Below, piece after piece: positions 1 to 8,106 of a DNA stretch of 64,000 nt. The position numbers and the translations under genes are program-made. Origin of the DNA: Bradyrhizobium sp. 149. GTDB taxonomy: Bacteria; Pseudomonadota; Alphaproteobacteria; Rhizobiales; Xanthobacteraceae. The DNA is taken from the NCBI RefSeq assembly GCF_023073915.1, contig NZ_JADPKK010000019.1:496001-560000 (forward strand), written 5' to 3'. Within the stretch, counting starts at the first letter, position 1. The number at the start of each line of letters is the position of its first letter. The notes under the pieces were generated by a model. It was not told where the DNA came from, did no database searches, and saw only the letters and a program-made list of their open reading frames with translations.

Positions 1-369
1 CTCGCGCACATAGGTCTGGAAGATGTCGGTGATGCGCGGCATCGTCGGCTTGATCGCCTCGACCTGCTTCTCTTCCTTCAGCTCCAGCACGACCTTGAGC
101 TTCAGATACTGCACGCGCTCGCCCGGCGCGCCGGCGAGGTTGACCATGATGTCGGGAACCTCGACGAAAGCCGGCGGCTTCGGCGGGGGCGCCGCCTCGG
201 CGTGATGCTCGTTGTCGCCGTGACGGAAAAAGAAGAACCAGGTCGCGGCACCGCCGCCGAGAACGGCGAGCAGGCCCACCGCCATGATCATGAGCTTGAG
301 CTTGTTCTTGGGCGGAGCGGCTTCCGCGCCTTCGGCGGCTGCGCCGCCTTCCGCTTCATTCTCTGCCAT
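1..369 (-). CDS. fliL: Flagellar basal body-associated protein FliL (3' part outside window)
   Basis: FliL is an inner-membrane protein that surrounds the flagellar stator and modulates torque. The 123 codons seen start at ATG 369 and stay open to the window edge, so the C-terminus is missing. The protein has an acidic Ala/Glu-rich cytoplasmic start, a Lys-rich stop-transfer stretch, one membrane helix (about residues 26-46, LMIMAVGLLAVLGGGAAT then WFFFF), then a His/Pro-rich linker and the start of the periplasmic FliL domain with the typical pattern of a Val-Pro-Asp strand and a Leu-Lys-Leu-Lys-Val-Val-Leu-Glu strand. It is divergent from flgF. The identification rests on domain order and context. 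Confidence 0.88.
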   Translation of the reverse strand, partial: MAENEAEGGAAAEGAEAAPPKNKLKLMIMAVGLLAVLGGGAATWFFFFRHGDNEHHAEAAPPPKPPAFVEVPDIMVNLAGAPGERVQYLKLKVVLELKEEKQVEAIKPTMPRITDIFQTYVRE

Positions 370-487
370 GATCGCCGCGCTCGCTCATCTCTCAAAGGGG
401 TCGAAAGAGCGAAGCTCCTGGCAGACAATGACGCGATACAAATGCCCCAGCGCAGTGCTCCTCTTACCCGCAAACGCTACGGTAATA

Positions 488-562
488 ATGGTTAACGGAA
501 CCTTTCGATTAGGCCTTCACTAGGAAAAATCTGCCGGGCAAACATGGCTAACAGAACCTTTC
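488..562. repeat. Direct repeat pair with TTAAC-like core
   Basis: ATGGTTAACGGAACCTTTC at 488-506 recurs as ATGGCTAACAGAACCTTTC at 544-562, start to start 56 bases. Both lie between fliL and flgF, upstream of the sigma-54 site. The spacing, about five helical turns, would suit two activator molecules on one DNA face. The activator's identity is inferred only. Confidence 0.45.
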
Positions 563-623
563 TGCCGCCTCCCCACACCTTCGAAAAACAGACAAAGCGC
601 TGAAATTGCGTAATTTTCCGGCT

Positions 624-639
624 TGGCACGAGTTTCGCT
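624..639 (+). promoter_or_regulatory. Sigma-54 promoter for flgF operon
   Basis: TGGCACGAGTTTCGCT matches the -24/-12 consensus TGGCACG-N4-TTGCW with the exact GG-to-GC spacing. The only difference is C for T in the -12 element. It lies about 110 bases upstream of the flgF ATG. RpoN control of rod and hook genes is established in Caulobacter; its use here is inferred. Confidence 0.62.
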
Positions 640-748
640 GAGAAAGGGCCGAGACCTAAGGTTTGGGAGAACCCGAGGTCTCGTTCACGGGGTCGGCCAA
701 GGCGCTTGGGAGAGCGAGGTGGCAGATCTCACTCAGGGGAGATTTCCG

Positions 749-1510
749 ATGCAGAACGCGCTTCTGATCGGCTTGTCACGGCAGATGACGTTGGAACGGC
801 AGATGGATGTCATCGCCAACAACGTCGCCAATGCGAACACCAACGGCTTCAAGGCCGACCATTCGCTGTTCGAGGAGTACCTCAACTCGAACGCGCGTGA
901 AGACAATTTCGTCGGCTCCGACCGCCGGGTCTCCTATGTGCAGGACCGCGGCACCTTCCGCGACGTCGGCCAAGGGCCGATGGAGCCGACCAAGAATCCG
1001 CTCGACATGGCGATCAGCGGCAACGCCTATTTCGCGGTTCAGGCCAATGGCGCCGAGCGCTACACGCGCGACGGCAAATTCTCGCTCAACAGCACCGGCC
1101 AGCTCGTCACCTCCGACGGCAACCTCGTGCTGGGCACCGGCGGCCCGATCACCTTCCAGCCGACCGACCACGACATCAATGTCGCGCCGGACGGCACCGT
1201 CACCGTCCTCGAGGGCACGGCCAAGAACGACTCGATCCGCGGCAAGATCCGCATGGCCTCGTTCGACGATCCAGCCAAGCTGACCAAGCTCGGCGCCAAC
1301 CTTTACAGCGTCGGCTCCGCGACCCAGCAGGCCGACACCAAGTCGACCGTGCAGCAGGGCTACGTCGAGAAGTCGAACGTGAACTCGGTCGGTGAGATGA
1401 GCCGCATGGTCGAAGTCATGCGCAGCTACACCGCCATCGCCAACCTGCTCCAGCAGCAGAGTGACATGCACAAGTCGGCGATCGAGAAGCTCGCCGACGT
1501 TCCGGCCTGA
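749..1510 (+). CDS. flgF: Flagellar basal-body rod protein FlgF
   Basis: FlgF is a proximal rod component exported by the flagellar type III system. The 253-residue protein begins with the rod/hook family N-terminus, amphipathic helix then NNVANANTNGFK (Flg_bb_rod). It has the mid-region pattern of a GNAYFAV strand and YTRDG, and ends with the conserved C-terminal helix carrying the NVNSVGEMSRMVEVMRSY pattern. The open frame extends upstream to 623, but ATG 749 with AGGGGA eight bases before it gives the proper family N-terminus. It is the first gene of flgF-flgG-flgA-flgH and is followed 16 bases later by flgG. The length is normal for the family. Confidence 0.95.
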   Translation: MQNALLIGLSRQMTLERQMDVIANNVANANTNGFKADHSLFEEYLNSNAREDNFVGSDRRVSYVQDRGTFRDVGQGPMEPTKNPLDMAISGNAYFAVQANGAERYTRDGKFSLNSTGQLVTSDGNLVLGTGGPITFQPTDHDINVAPDGTVTVLEGTAKNDSIRGKIRMASFDDPAKLTKLGANLYSVGSATQQADTKSTVQQGYVEKSNVNSVGEMSRMVEVMRSYTAIANLLQQQSDMHKSAIEKLADVPA

Positions 1511-1526
1511 TTGAGGGAGAACTGAC

Positions 1527-2315
1527 ATGCAGGCGCTTCACACCGCAGCAACCGGAATGGCGGCACAAGAACTCAACGTTCAGGTGATCTCCAACAACAT
1601 CGCCAACCTGCGCACCACCGGCTTCAAGAAGCAGACCGCGGCGTTCCAGGACTTGATCTACGAACATGTCCGCCGCGTCGGCGCCCAGTCGTCCGACCAG
1701 GGCACCATCCTTCCGGTCGGCGTCGACATCGGCGGCGGCGTCAAGACCGTCGGCACACCGCGCAGCATGACCCAGGGCACGCTGTCGCAGACCGGCAACG
1801 ACCTCGACATGGCCATCACGGGCGAAGGCTTCTTCAAGATCCTGATGCCCGACGGCAGCTACCAGTACACCCGCGACGGCACCTTCCAGATGGACAATCA
1901 GGGGCGCATCGTCACCGCACAGGGCAACCCGGTGCAGCCGACGATCACGATCCCGAACAACGCCTCGGGCCTCACCATCAACGTTCAGGGCCAGGTCTCG
2001 GTGACGCTGCCGGGTTCGTCGACCTCGGCCATCCAGGGCCAGATCGGCCTGACCCGATTCATCAACAAGGCGGGCCTCCAGCCGGTCGGCAACAATCAGT
2101 TCACGGAGACGCCCTCCTCCGGCCCGCCGCAGGACGGCACGGCGACCGCCGAGGGTTTCGGCAACATCACCCAGAGCAGCCTCGAGCAGGCCAATGTCGA
2201 TGTCGTCTCGGAAATGAGCGACCTGATTGCCGCCCAGCGCGCCTACGAGATGAACGCCAAGGTGATCAGCGCCGCCGACCAGATGATGCAATCGACCACG
2301 GCGCTGTTCCGCTGA
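1527..2315 (+). CDS. flgG: Flagellar distal rod protein FlgG
   Basis: FlgG forms the distal rod of the flagellar drive shaft. The protein is 262 residues, typical of the family. Visible features are the start MQALHTAATGMAAQELNVQ, the SNNIANLRTTGFKK rod motif near residue 26, the ITGEGFFKI strand, YTRDGTF, and the C-terminal SNVDVVSEMSDLI-type helix (here QANVDVVSEMSDLIAAQRAY) followed by a DQMMQSTTAL tail. It is preceded by GGGAG, lies 16 bases after flgF and runs directly into flgA. No anomaly was seen. Confidence 0.97.
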   Translation: MQALHTAATGMAAQELNVQVISNNIANLRTTGFKKQTAAFQDLIYEHVRRVGAQSSDQGTILPVGVDIGGGVKTVGTPRSMTQGTLSQTGNDLDMAITGEGFFKILMPDGSYQYTRDGTFQMDNQGRIVTAQGNPVQPTITIPNNASGLTINVQGQVSVTLPGSSTSAIQGQIGLTRFINKAGLQPVGNNQFTETPSSGPPQDGTATAEGFGNITQSSLEQANVDVVSEMSDLIAAQRAYEMNAKVISAADQMMQSTTALFR

Positions 2316-2325
2316 GGTGATGACG

Positions 2326-3468
2326 ATGATCCGCACCACCCTCGCCACGATCTCCGCTGTCCTCGCGCTGGCGCTGCCTGCACGGGCCGCCGACGATTCC
2401 ATCGCGGCGCCGACGCTGCGCGCGAGCATCACCGTGACCTCGGACGTGGTGCGGGTCGGCGATCTCATCGACAATGCCGGCTCGGCTGCGCTGATCCCGG
2501 TCTACCGCTCGCCCGATCTCGGCACCACCGGCGCGCTGCCGGTCGCGCAAGTGCTGTCGGTATTGCGTGCAAAGCAGGTGATCGGCGTGATGACCGGCGA
2601 CATCAGGGAGGTCCAGGTCACCCGTCTCGCCCGCACCCTGGTGAACAAGGACCTCGAAGCCGCGGTTGCCTCGGCGCTCGAGCGCCGCTTCGGACTTGGC
2701 GATGCCGCCAACATCACCGTCACGTTCGACCGTGGCATCGCCGACATCCGGTTGGAGGCCTCCAACACCGGCGTGCTGCAGCCGGTCGCCACCCGCTATG
2801 ACGCCCGCAGCGGCCGTTTCGACATCGCCTTCGAAATCAACAACGACAACAATTCGGCGCCGACCAAGCTGCGTTTCACCGGCAACGCCATCGAGACGGT
2901 GGAGGTGGCGGTGCTGACGCGCGACATCGATCGGACCGATCTCTTGAAGTCCTCCGACGTCGCCGTGGAGCGCCGGCCCAAGGCCGAGGTCACCGGTGAG
3001 GCCGCATCGCGCGATCGCACGCTCGGTATGCAGCTCCGCCGGCCGATGCGGGCGGGGACGCCGATCCGCGTCGCCGACATGGTCAAGCCCGACTTCGTGC
3101 AGCGCTACCAGAGCGTAACCGTCATCTACCAGGTCCCCGGGATTTACCTCACCACGCGCGGCAAGGCGATCGAGAGCGGCGCCGAGGGCGACACCATCAG
3201 CGTGCTCAACCTGCAGACCAAGCGCACGCTCTCGGGCGTCATCACCGGCCGCGGCCAGGTGACGGTCCAGGGCGCCAGCCAGGCGGCACCGATGCCGGCC
3301 GCGGTCGAGCAGACCTCGTCGCTCAAGCGTGACGAAGCGCCCGCCCCCGCCCCTACGGCCGCAGCCCTCGCCCAGAGCCTGATCCAGACCCCGGCATCCC
3401 CGGCCCAGATCGCACAAGCCCAGATCCCGCAAGTTCGCGTCTCGCAAGCTCCAGCCAAGTCAGAGTAA
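2326..3468 (+). CDS. flgA: Flagella basal body P-ring formation protein FlgA
   Basis: FlgA is the periplasmic chaperone for assembly of the FlgI P ring. The product is about 380 residues with a clear Sec signal peptide (start MIRTTLATISAVLALALPA, cleavage after ARA), two beta-rich SAF-type domains and a long Ala/Pro/Gln-rich C-terminal tail. Three starts are possible: GTG 2317, ATG 2320 and ATG 2326. The last is chosen because GAGGTG at 2314-2319 sits six bases before it and it gives the cleanest signal peptide. The start region follows the flgG stop directly, which suggests translational coupling. The low-complexity tail (from about residue 320) is longer than in enteric FlgA. Confidence 0.93.
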   Translation: MIRTTLATISAVLALALPARAADDSIAAPTLRASITVTSDVVRVGDLIDNAGSAALIPVYRSPDLGTTGALPVAQVLSVLRAKQVIGVMTGDIREVQVTRLARTLVNKDLEAAVASALERRFGLGDAANITVTFDRGIADIRLEASNTGVLQPVATRYDARSGRFDIAFEINNDNNSAPTKLRFTGNAIETVEVAVLTRDIDRTDLLKSSDVAVERRPKAEVTGEAASRDRTLGMQLRRPMRAGTPIRVADMVKPDFVQRYQSVTVIYQVPGIYLTTRGKAIESGAEGDTISVLNLQTKRTLSGVITGRGQVTVQGASQAAPMPAAVEQTSSLKRDEAPAPAPTAAALAQSLIQTPASPAQIAQAQIPQVRVSQAPAKSE

Positions 3469-3471
3469 GTC

Positions 3472-4239
3472 ATGTCCGCTTTTAGTTCGGCTTCCCGTCC
3501 TCGTCGCATCGCGATTACTGCCCTGCTGCTGGCGATTTGCGCGCTGGCAAGCGGCTGCTCCTCGATCGACCGGCTGTCGCAGATCGGCGAGCAACCGAAG
3601 CTGGCGGCGATCGAAAATCCGACGACGCAGCCCGGCTACAAGCCGGTGCAGATGCCGATGCCGAAGCCGGAAGTCGCCTCCTACAATCCGAACTCGCTGT
3701 GGCGCAACGGCAGCCGCGCCTTCTTCAAGGACCAGCGCGCGACCCATGTCGGCGATCTCCTGACCGTGACCGTGAACATCACCGACAAGGCCAACCTCTC
3801 CAACGAGACCCAGCGCAGCCGCACCAACTCGGAAAACTCGGGCATCGACGACTTCATCGGCGCCAAGACGCTCGGTGTGCAGGCGCAGAAGGTGCTGCCC
3901 GGCCGCATCTTCGCCGCCGACTCCACGGCGTCCAGCGACGGCAAGGGCTCGGTTAACCGCCAGGAAGCGTTGCAGACCAACGTCGCCGCCGTCGTGACCC
4001 AGGTGCTGCCGAACGGCAACCTCGTGGTCGAAGGCAAGCAGGAGATCCGCGTCAACTACGAGATCCGCGAGCTCGTCGTGGCCGGCATCGTCCGTCCCGA
4101 AGACATCCAGAGCGACAACACCATCGATTCAACCAAGATCGCGCAGGCCCGCATCGCCTACGGCGGCCGCGGCCAAATCACGGACGTGCAGCAACCGCGC
4201 TACGGCCAGCAAGTCATGGACGTTCTGCTGCCCTTCTAA
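3472..4239 (+). CDS. flgH: Flagellar L-ring lipoprotein FlgH
   Basis: FlgH polymerises in the outer membrane as the L ring around the rod. The 255-residue protein carries a lipoprotein signal with lipobox LASGC (Cys about residue 29), the SLWRNGSRAFFKDQRA segment, the VGDLLTVTVNITDKA strand pair and the C-terminal GRGQITDVQQPRYGQQVMD signature of the family. It starts three bases after the flgA stop and closes this operon. The normal partners of the L ring (FlgA and FlgI) are also in the window. Confidence 0.97.
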   Translation: MSAFSSASRPRRIAITALLLAICALASGCSSIDRLSQIGEQPKLAAIENPTTQPGYKPVQMPMPKPEVASYNPNSLWRNGSRAFFKDQRATHVGDLLTVTVNITDKANLSNETQRSRTNSENSGIDDFIGAKTLGVQAQKVLPGRIFAADSTASSDGKGSVNRQEALQTNVAAVVTQVLPNGNLVVEGKQEIRVNYEIRELVVAGIVRPEDIQSDNTIDSTKIAQARIAYGGRGQITDVQQPRYGQQVMDVLLPF

Positions 4240-4409
4240 CTTCTTCAAGAGCTCCCACATCGTGTTCGCGAACCTAGGCGCGAACGACGATGTACGACGC
4301 GGCCCTCGCTAGCTCCCCTGGCGAGGGCCGCATGTATTTTGGCGATGGCGCGGCCGCGTACAGCTGGTCAGATCCGCGCGATCGCAGCGACTTCGCTGCC
4401 CCCATCTCC

Positions 4410-4495
4410 GTCATTGCGAGCGAAGCGAAGCAAATCCAGACTGCCGCCGCGGAAAGACTCTGGATTGCCTCGTCGCAAGAGCTCCTCGCAACGAC
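4410..4495. repeat. Palindromic dispersed repeat, family A (copy 1, divergent)
   Basis: This starts GTCATTGCGAGCGAAGCGAA and returns through CTCTGGATTGC to a CGCAACGAC end. It shows the same plan as the copies at 31886-31963, 32650-32727 and 44580-44657, but its right arm carries extra bases. It occupies much of the 265-base gap between flgH and the convergent hydratase gene. It can fold as a long imperfect hairpin. Confidence 0.7.
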
Positions 4496-4504
4496 GCGGA
4501 GAGG

Positions 4505-5275
4505 TCACGTAAACTCCGCCTCCACCACGCCCAGCCCGTCCAGCTCCATCCGCACCTTGTCGCCGGCCTTCAGCCACAGCGTCTTCACCAGGCTCCCCGT
4601 CAGCACCAGCTGGCCCGCGTGCAAGCCCTTGCCCTCGGCGGCGAGATGGTTGGCGAGCCAGGCGAGTGCGTTATGGGGATGGCCGAGCACGTCGGCGCCG
4701 GTGCCGTGGCTGACCTCTTCGCCGTTGACGATGGCGCGGCCTTTGACGGCTTTGAGGTCCGGCACCGACGAGCGCGGCACGATCTCGCCCAGCACGCAGC
4801 CGGCGGCGAAGAAATCGTCGGCGATCAAGGTCGGCGCGCCCATCGTCTCCCAGTTCACGTAGCGATCGTCGACGATCTCGATCGCGGGATGATAGGCCTC
4901 GACGGCCTCGCCGACCCATTCAGCCGTGAACGGCGCCTCCCCGGCGGCGAGATTGCGCTTCAGCCGCACCGCGATCTCGCATTCGACGCCGACCCGGACA
5001 TAATCGGCAGCCGCGAGCTGCACGCCGCTGTCGTGCACGCCCTTCTGGAACACGCCGCCGCCGCAAGGGTGCGGAATGCCGATGTAATCCTGCATGACCT
5101 GGCTGGTGCAGCCGATCTTGTAGCCGACGAGCGGGCCGACATGCTGCAGCAGCAGATCGTGCAGCGCGCGCTGGACCTGATAGCCCTCCGCTTCGTCGGC
5201 TGGGGCAATTTCGAGCGGCGCATGGTTGCGGCGCGCCAACGCGATCGCCTTTGCGGCTGCGAGAATTTTGTCCAT
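4505..5275 (-). CDS. 2-keto-4-pentenoate hydratase / fumarylacetoacetate hydrolase-fold protein
   Basis: The family hydrates 2-hydroxypenta-2,4-dienoates or decarboxylates 2-oxo acids in aromatic meta-cleavage routes, using Mg or Mn. The 256-residue product shows an N-terminal helical part, YKIGCTSQVMQ near residue 52, the metal-site segment VGVECEIAVRL (acidic pair about 97-99), HPAIEIVDDRY, and a C-terminal HGTGADVLGHPHNALAWLAN block, as in MhpD-type hydratases. The length fits the family. It stands alone between flgH and dksA without other aromatic-degradation genes, so the true substrate is unknown. It is convergent with flgH. Confidence 0.82.
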   Translation of the reverse strand: MDKILAAAKAIALARRNHAPLEIAPADEAEGYQVQRALHDLLLQHVGPLVGYKIGCTSQVMQDYIGIPHPCGGGVFQKGVHDSGVQLAAADYVRVGVECEIAVRLKRNLAAGEAPFTAEWVGEAVEAYHPAIEIVDDRYVNWETMGAPTLIADDFFAAGCVLGEIVPRSSVPDLKAVKGRAIVNGEEVSHGTGADVLGHPHNALAWLANHLAAEGKGLHAGQLVLTGSLVKTLWLKAGDKVRMELDGLGVVEAEFT

Positions 5276-5795
5276 CGGCGCCGGCTCCCACGCACCACAA
5301 TCGAGGCCGGCACTTCAGCATCCCCGCCCGGGCGTGACAAGCGCGGGAGCCGCGCGGCAGCACGCCATTGCCAGCCCTGGCTGGAGAGCTGCGAAACCAG
5401 ATCGGGCCACATCATGGGAACCCTCATGGCCTGCTGCCGGCGCTTAAGGAAAAAGTGAGCTGGTCCAGGCTTTATGCGGATGCGCGCCTTGCAGCGTGGC
5501 AACAGGCTTGATTGCAGCGATGCGTGAAGCTGCTGGATCAGTGTCCCAGCATTCGACTCGATGTCGTTGATGCGACTCGCAAAACCCCCGCACCTGAAGT
5601 GAAGGCTGTTTCTCATCCGAACTCACGTGAGCTCGGAGGAGTTGAGTCTACCTCGTTGATCGCGACTCACTTTTCGCGTTTGCGCCCGCGCGCCGAAGCG
5701 CGCGGTTGCAAGCGACAGGCAAAATGCTGGTCACGGCGCAAAACGCCGCGCCTTGCGTGCAAAAAACAAAGAGCCGCATCACTGCGGCTCGGACT
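5276..5795. other. Intergenic region between hydratase gene and dksA
   Basis: These 520 bases hold no gene I can support; readings on either strand lack family features. The right end is the dksA terminator (5761-5790). A 10-base palindrome CTCACGTGAG lies at 5622-5631 and is repeated exactly once elsewhere, at 10329-10338. Confidence 0.5.
5761..5790 (-). terminator. Rho-independent terminator of dksA
   Basis: A perfect 8-base stem GAGCCGCA/TGCGGCTC (5771-5790) with a 4-base loop is followed, on the minus strand, by TTTGTTTTTTG. It starts six bases after the dksA stop. Confidence 0.85.
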
Positions 5796-6206
5796 TTATT
5801 CGTCGCGATAGACCTTCTCGCGTTTCTCGTGGCGCTCCTGCGCCTCCACCGAGAGCGTCGCGATGGGCCGGGCCTCGAGCCGCTTCAACGAGATCGGCTC
5901 CCCGGTATCCTCGCAATAGCCGTAGGTGTTGTCCTCGATACGCTGGAGCGCGGCGTCGATCTTGGCGATCAACTTGCGCTGGCGGTCGCGGGCGCGGAGT
6001 TCGATAGCGCGGTCGGTTTCTGACGATGCCCGATCGGCGAGATCGGGATGGTTCACGTTCTCCTCCTGCAGGGCCTGCAGGGTGAGCTTGGACTCTTTGA
6101 GTATCTCATCCTTCCAGGAGAGGAGCTTCATACGGAAGTACTCCTTCTGCCTGTCGTTCATGAAAGGCTCTTTTTCGGTCGGTCGGTAGTTTTTCAACTT
6201 TTCCAA
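5796..6206 (-). CDS. dksA: DksA-type RNA polymerase-binding transcription factor with degenerate zinc site
   Basis: DksA enters the RNA polymerase secondary channel and works with ppGpp. The 136-residue product has the long coiled coil with both tip aspartates kept (the DLAD segment, D55 and D58, as D71 and D74 of E. coli), then the GYCEDTGEPISLKRLEARP globular part. Only the first of the four zinc cysteines survives (C98); the others align with Thr101, Ser119 and Ala122. Such reduced-cysteine DksA proteins are known in Alphaproteobacteria. An internal ATG at 6161 (MNDRQKEYF) is a possible alternative start. It is a single gene with its own terminator. Confidence 0.92.
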   Translation of the reverse strand: MEKLKNYRPTEKEPFMNDRQKEYFRMKLLSWKDEILKESKLTLQALQEENVNHPDLADRASSETDRAIELRARDRQRKLIAKIDAALQRIEDNTYGYCEDTGEPISLKRLEARPIATLSVEAQERHEKREKVYRDE

Positions 6207-6377
6207 GGGCGGCCTATCTGTCTAAGCAACGACTCGCAAACGGAACGGTGTCCGCTGAGCGGGGCGTTATATAGCGGCCTCTTGTGACAGACAATGTTTC
6301 CCTGATCGCCCGATCGGCGCCCCCAAGCCCTTGCACAGGAAGGTTTATCCTGGAGGGCCCGGAGGGCGGCCGAAGGC

Positions 6378-6989
6378 CTAGTACCCGACCGTGAAACGCT
6401 GCTTCGCATGGGCCGGACGCTCGATCTCGTCGGCGAGCGCAATGGCGTAGTCCGCGAAGGTGATCCAGCTCTTCCCGTTCGCATCTGCGAGAAGCTGATC
6501 GGTCCCAAGCCGGAACTTGCCGGTGCGCTCCCCCTCGACGAACAGGGCCGAAGGCGAGATGAAGGTCCAGTTCAGCTCCTTTTCCTGCCGCAGCAGGTCG
6601 AGAAAGGCCGAACCCGCCTCCGCCTCAGCCTTGTACTGAGCCGGAAAACCCGGAGTTGTAACCAGTTTGACGCCCGGAGCGACCTCAAGGCTGCCGGCCC
6701 CGCCGACGACGAGGTAACGACCGACCTTGGACTCCTTTGCTGCGCCGATCAGCTTGAGGGCATCGCTGGCCAGGAAGTGAACGGAGCTCACGGCGACATC
6801 GTGACCGGCCCACAGCTTGGCGAGGCCGGACTGGTCGAGCACGTCCCCCTTGGTGGGCGTGACGTTCGGAAGGGCCGCGATCTTCTCGGGATTGCGGGCG
6901 ATGGCCGTGACCGTGTGGCCGCGGCGGGACAGTTCGTTGGTGATCTCCGACCCGGCCCGGCCCGAGGCGCCGGCGATTGCGATTTTCAT
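6378..6989 (-). CDS. NAD(P)-binding Rossmann-fold oxidoreductase (NmrA/YwnB-like)
   Basis: This is an atypical short-chain dehydrogenase-like protein of 203 residues. It begins with the dinucleotide-binding loop IAGASGRAGSEI (residues 4-15), followed by an Asn-Pro-Glu-Lys segment after strand 2, a GDVLD turn, YLVVGGAGSLEV, and FISPSALF near the C-terminal part. The classical Tyr-x3-Lys catalytic pair is not obvious, so a redox-sensing or quinone-reductase-like role is as likely as true catalysis. It is divergently transcribed from an HxlR regulator 148 bases away, a very common pairing that predicts control by that regulator. The start is ATG 6989, with GAAGG-type sequence upstream. Confidence 0.85.
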   Translation of the reverse strand: MKIAIAGASGRAGSEITNELSRRGHTVTAIARNPEKIAALPNVTPTKGDVLDQSGLAKLWAGHDVAVSSVHFLASDALKLIGAAKESKVGRYLVVGGAGSLEVAPGVKLVTTPGFPAQYKAEAEAGSAFLDLLRQEKELNWTFISPSALFVEGERTGKFRLGTDQLLADANGKSWITFADYAIALADEIERPAHAKQRFTVGY

Positions 6990-7011
6990 GGAAGGCTCCT
7001 TTGCTTCTGTG

Positions 7012-7026
7012 GTAACTACCAGTGAC
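7012..7026. promoter_or_regulatory. Candidate HxlR operator
   Basis: GTAACT-ACC-AGTGAC is an inverted repeat with one mismatch, 22 bases before the oxidoreductase start and inside the divergent promoter region. HxlR proteins bind short GTAACT-like palindromes. Assignment to this regulator is inferred from position. Confidence 0.4.
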
Positions 7027-7137
7027 TAGATATCTAAAAGTATGCTGGTGTTAAGAGAGCACTTTGTGCTTACCTGATTACACAGGAGTAACCGGCGGCA
7101 GCCGGTAAATGAGCGGAATGGATCGTGAGACGCGACG

Positions 7138-7509
7138 ATGAAGCCAGACGTCTATGCAGCGAACTGCCCCACCCGACAGATCCTCGACCGCGTCGGCGAC
7201 AAATGGGCGGTGCTGATCCTGCTGCTGCTGCGCGAGGAGCCGATGCGCTTCAATCAGTTACGCCGCACGATAGAAGGCATTTCGCAGAAGATGCTGAGCC
7301 AGGTTCTCAAATCGCTCGAACGCGACGGATTGATCAAGCGTCACGCGATCGCAACCGTGCCGGTAACCGTGGAATACTCGATCACGCAGCTCGGCGTGAC
7401 GCTAGCGGCGGCGGTCGATCCGCTCCGAGATTGGGCCGAGCAGAATCTGAAAGACGTGCTCGCCGCCCAGCGCCGCTACGACGCGCAGTTGAAGGATGAA
7501 GCGGCGTAA
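7138..7509 (+). CDS. HxlR-family winged-helix transcriptional regulator
   Basis: The 123-residue protein has a single HxlR domain. The N-terminal Cys10 sits in ANCPTRQILDRVGDKW, the position used for thiol or aldehyde sensing in HypR/YodB-type members. It is followed by the RFNQLRRTIEGISQKMLSQV recognition helix region, then the wing (IKRHAIATVPVTVEYSIT) and a C-terminal dimerisation helix. It probably represses itself and the divergent oxidoreductase in response to electrophiles; that role is inferred. It ends four bases before the convergent fliX stop. Confidence 0.9.
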   Translation: MKPDVYAANCPTRQILDRVGDKWAVLILLLLREEPMRFNQLRRTIEGISQKMLSQVLKSLERDGLIKRHAIATVPVTVEYSITQLGVTLAAAVDPLRDWAEQNLKDVLAAQRRYDAQLKDEAA

Positions 7510-7513
7510 GACG

Positions 7514-7927
7514 CTACGCCTGTCCGGCCTTGGCGAGTTCGACCTCGACGCGCAGCTCGATCTCGGACAGCACCGAGTCAAGACCAGGATGGCCGGAGGA
7601 CGATTTCAGGTTCGCCGCAGCATCACGCAGCCGCATCACGGTCGAGGCGTCGAGCTTGCCGGAGAGGAGCCCCATCTTGAGATCGTCGAGCACGTCGAGC
7701 GCGGTCTTTCCGCGCACGACCGAGCGCTTGCGACGCTCGACGGGATCCTCTTCGATGCCTTGCAGCGCGAGCAGCCCGTCGATGTTGGCAGCGGCCTTCG
7801 GTGCGGCAGCGCCCCGCGTCTCCGGCGCCGACGAGGCGTCGGGCAGCACGAAGGTGCCGGAGCTCGTCCGCCTGGCCTGGCTGGCCGGCGTTCCAAGCGT
7901 GGTGCCGTTCGGTCCGTAGATGCGCAT
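7514..7927 (-). CDS. fliX: Flagellar assembly regulator FliX
   Basis: FliX couples early flagellar assembly to activation of the sigma-54 activator FlbD in Caulobacter. The 137-residue product starts MRIYGPNG, the typical FliX beginning, has a flexible Ala/Pro/Ser-rich first third and a conserved helical C-terminal half containing RRKRSVVRGKTALDVLDDLK and a Glu-rich end. The frame is open upstream to 8041, but ATG 7927 gives the family start. It is divergent from flgI, as in Caulobacter, with a CtrA-like box (7974-7989) about 50 bases upstream. Confidence 0.92.
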   Translation of the reverse strand: MRIYGPNGTTLGTPASQARRTSSGTFVLPDASSAPETRGAAAPKAAANIDGLLALQGIEEDPVERRKRSVVRGKTALDVLDDLKMGLLSGKLDASTVMRLRDAAANLKSSSGHPGLDSVLSEIELRVEVELAKAGQA

Positions 7928-7973
7928 CGGAAGCAATCCGGGTGATCGATGCGCCACATTCGCCGTTTTATGG

Positions 7974-7989
7974 TTAACGGCCCGTAAAC
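7974..7989 (-). promoter_or_regulatory. Near-consensus CtrA box between fliX and flgI
   Basis: TTAA-CGGCCCG-TAAAC matches TTAA-N7-TTAAC except for one base. It lies 47 bases upstream of the fliX start. CtrA control of fliX is known in Caulobacter; binding here is inferred. Confidence 0.5.
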
Positions 7990-8106
7990 AGCCCGGCAAA
8001 ATCTGCCGACAGGCGGCAGTTTCGCTCCTCAGGGACAACACAGGCTGAGACCATCCGAAACAGATTTACTCAACCTATTCAGCCACCTACCCCCGCTGCC
8101 CCGAGT

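Larger units (their letters stand above)
370..748. other. fliL-flgF divergent intergenic region
   Basis: This 379-base stretch holds no supported gene. It contains a sigma-54 site for flgF (624-639) and two direct copies of a 19-base sequence (488-506 and 544-562, 17 of 19 identical). Each copy carries a TTAAC- or CTAAC-like core resembling a CtrA half site. A Shine-Dalgarno AGGGGA lies at 735-740, before the flgF ATG at 749. Confidence 0.6.
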
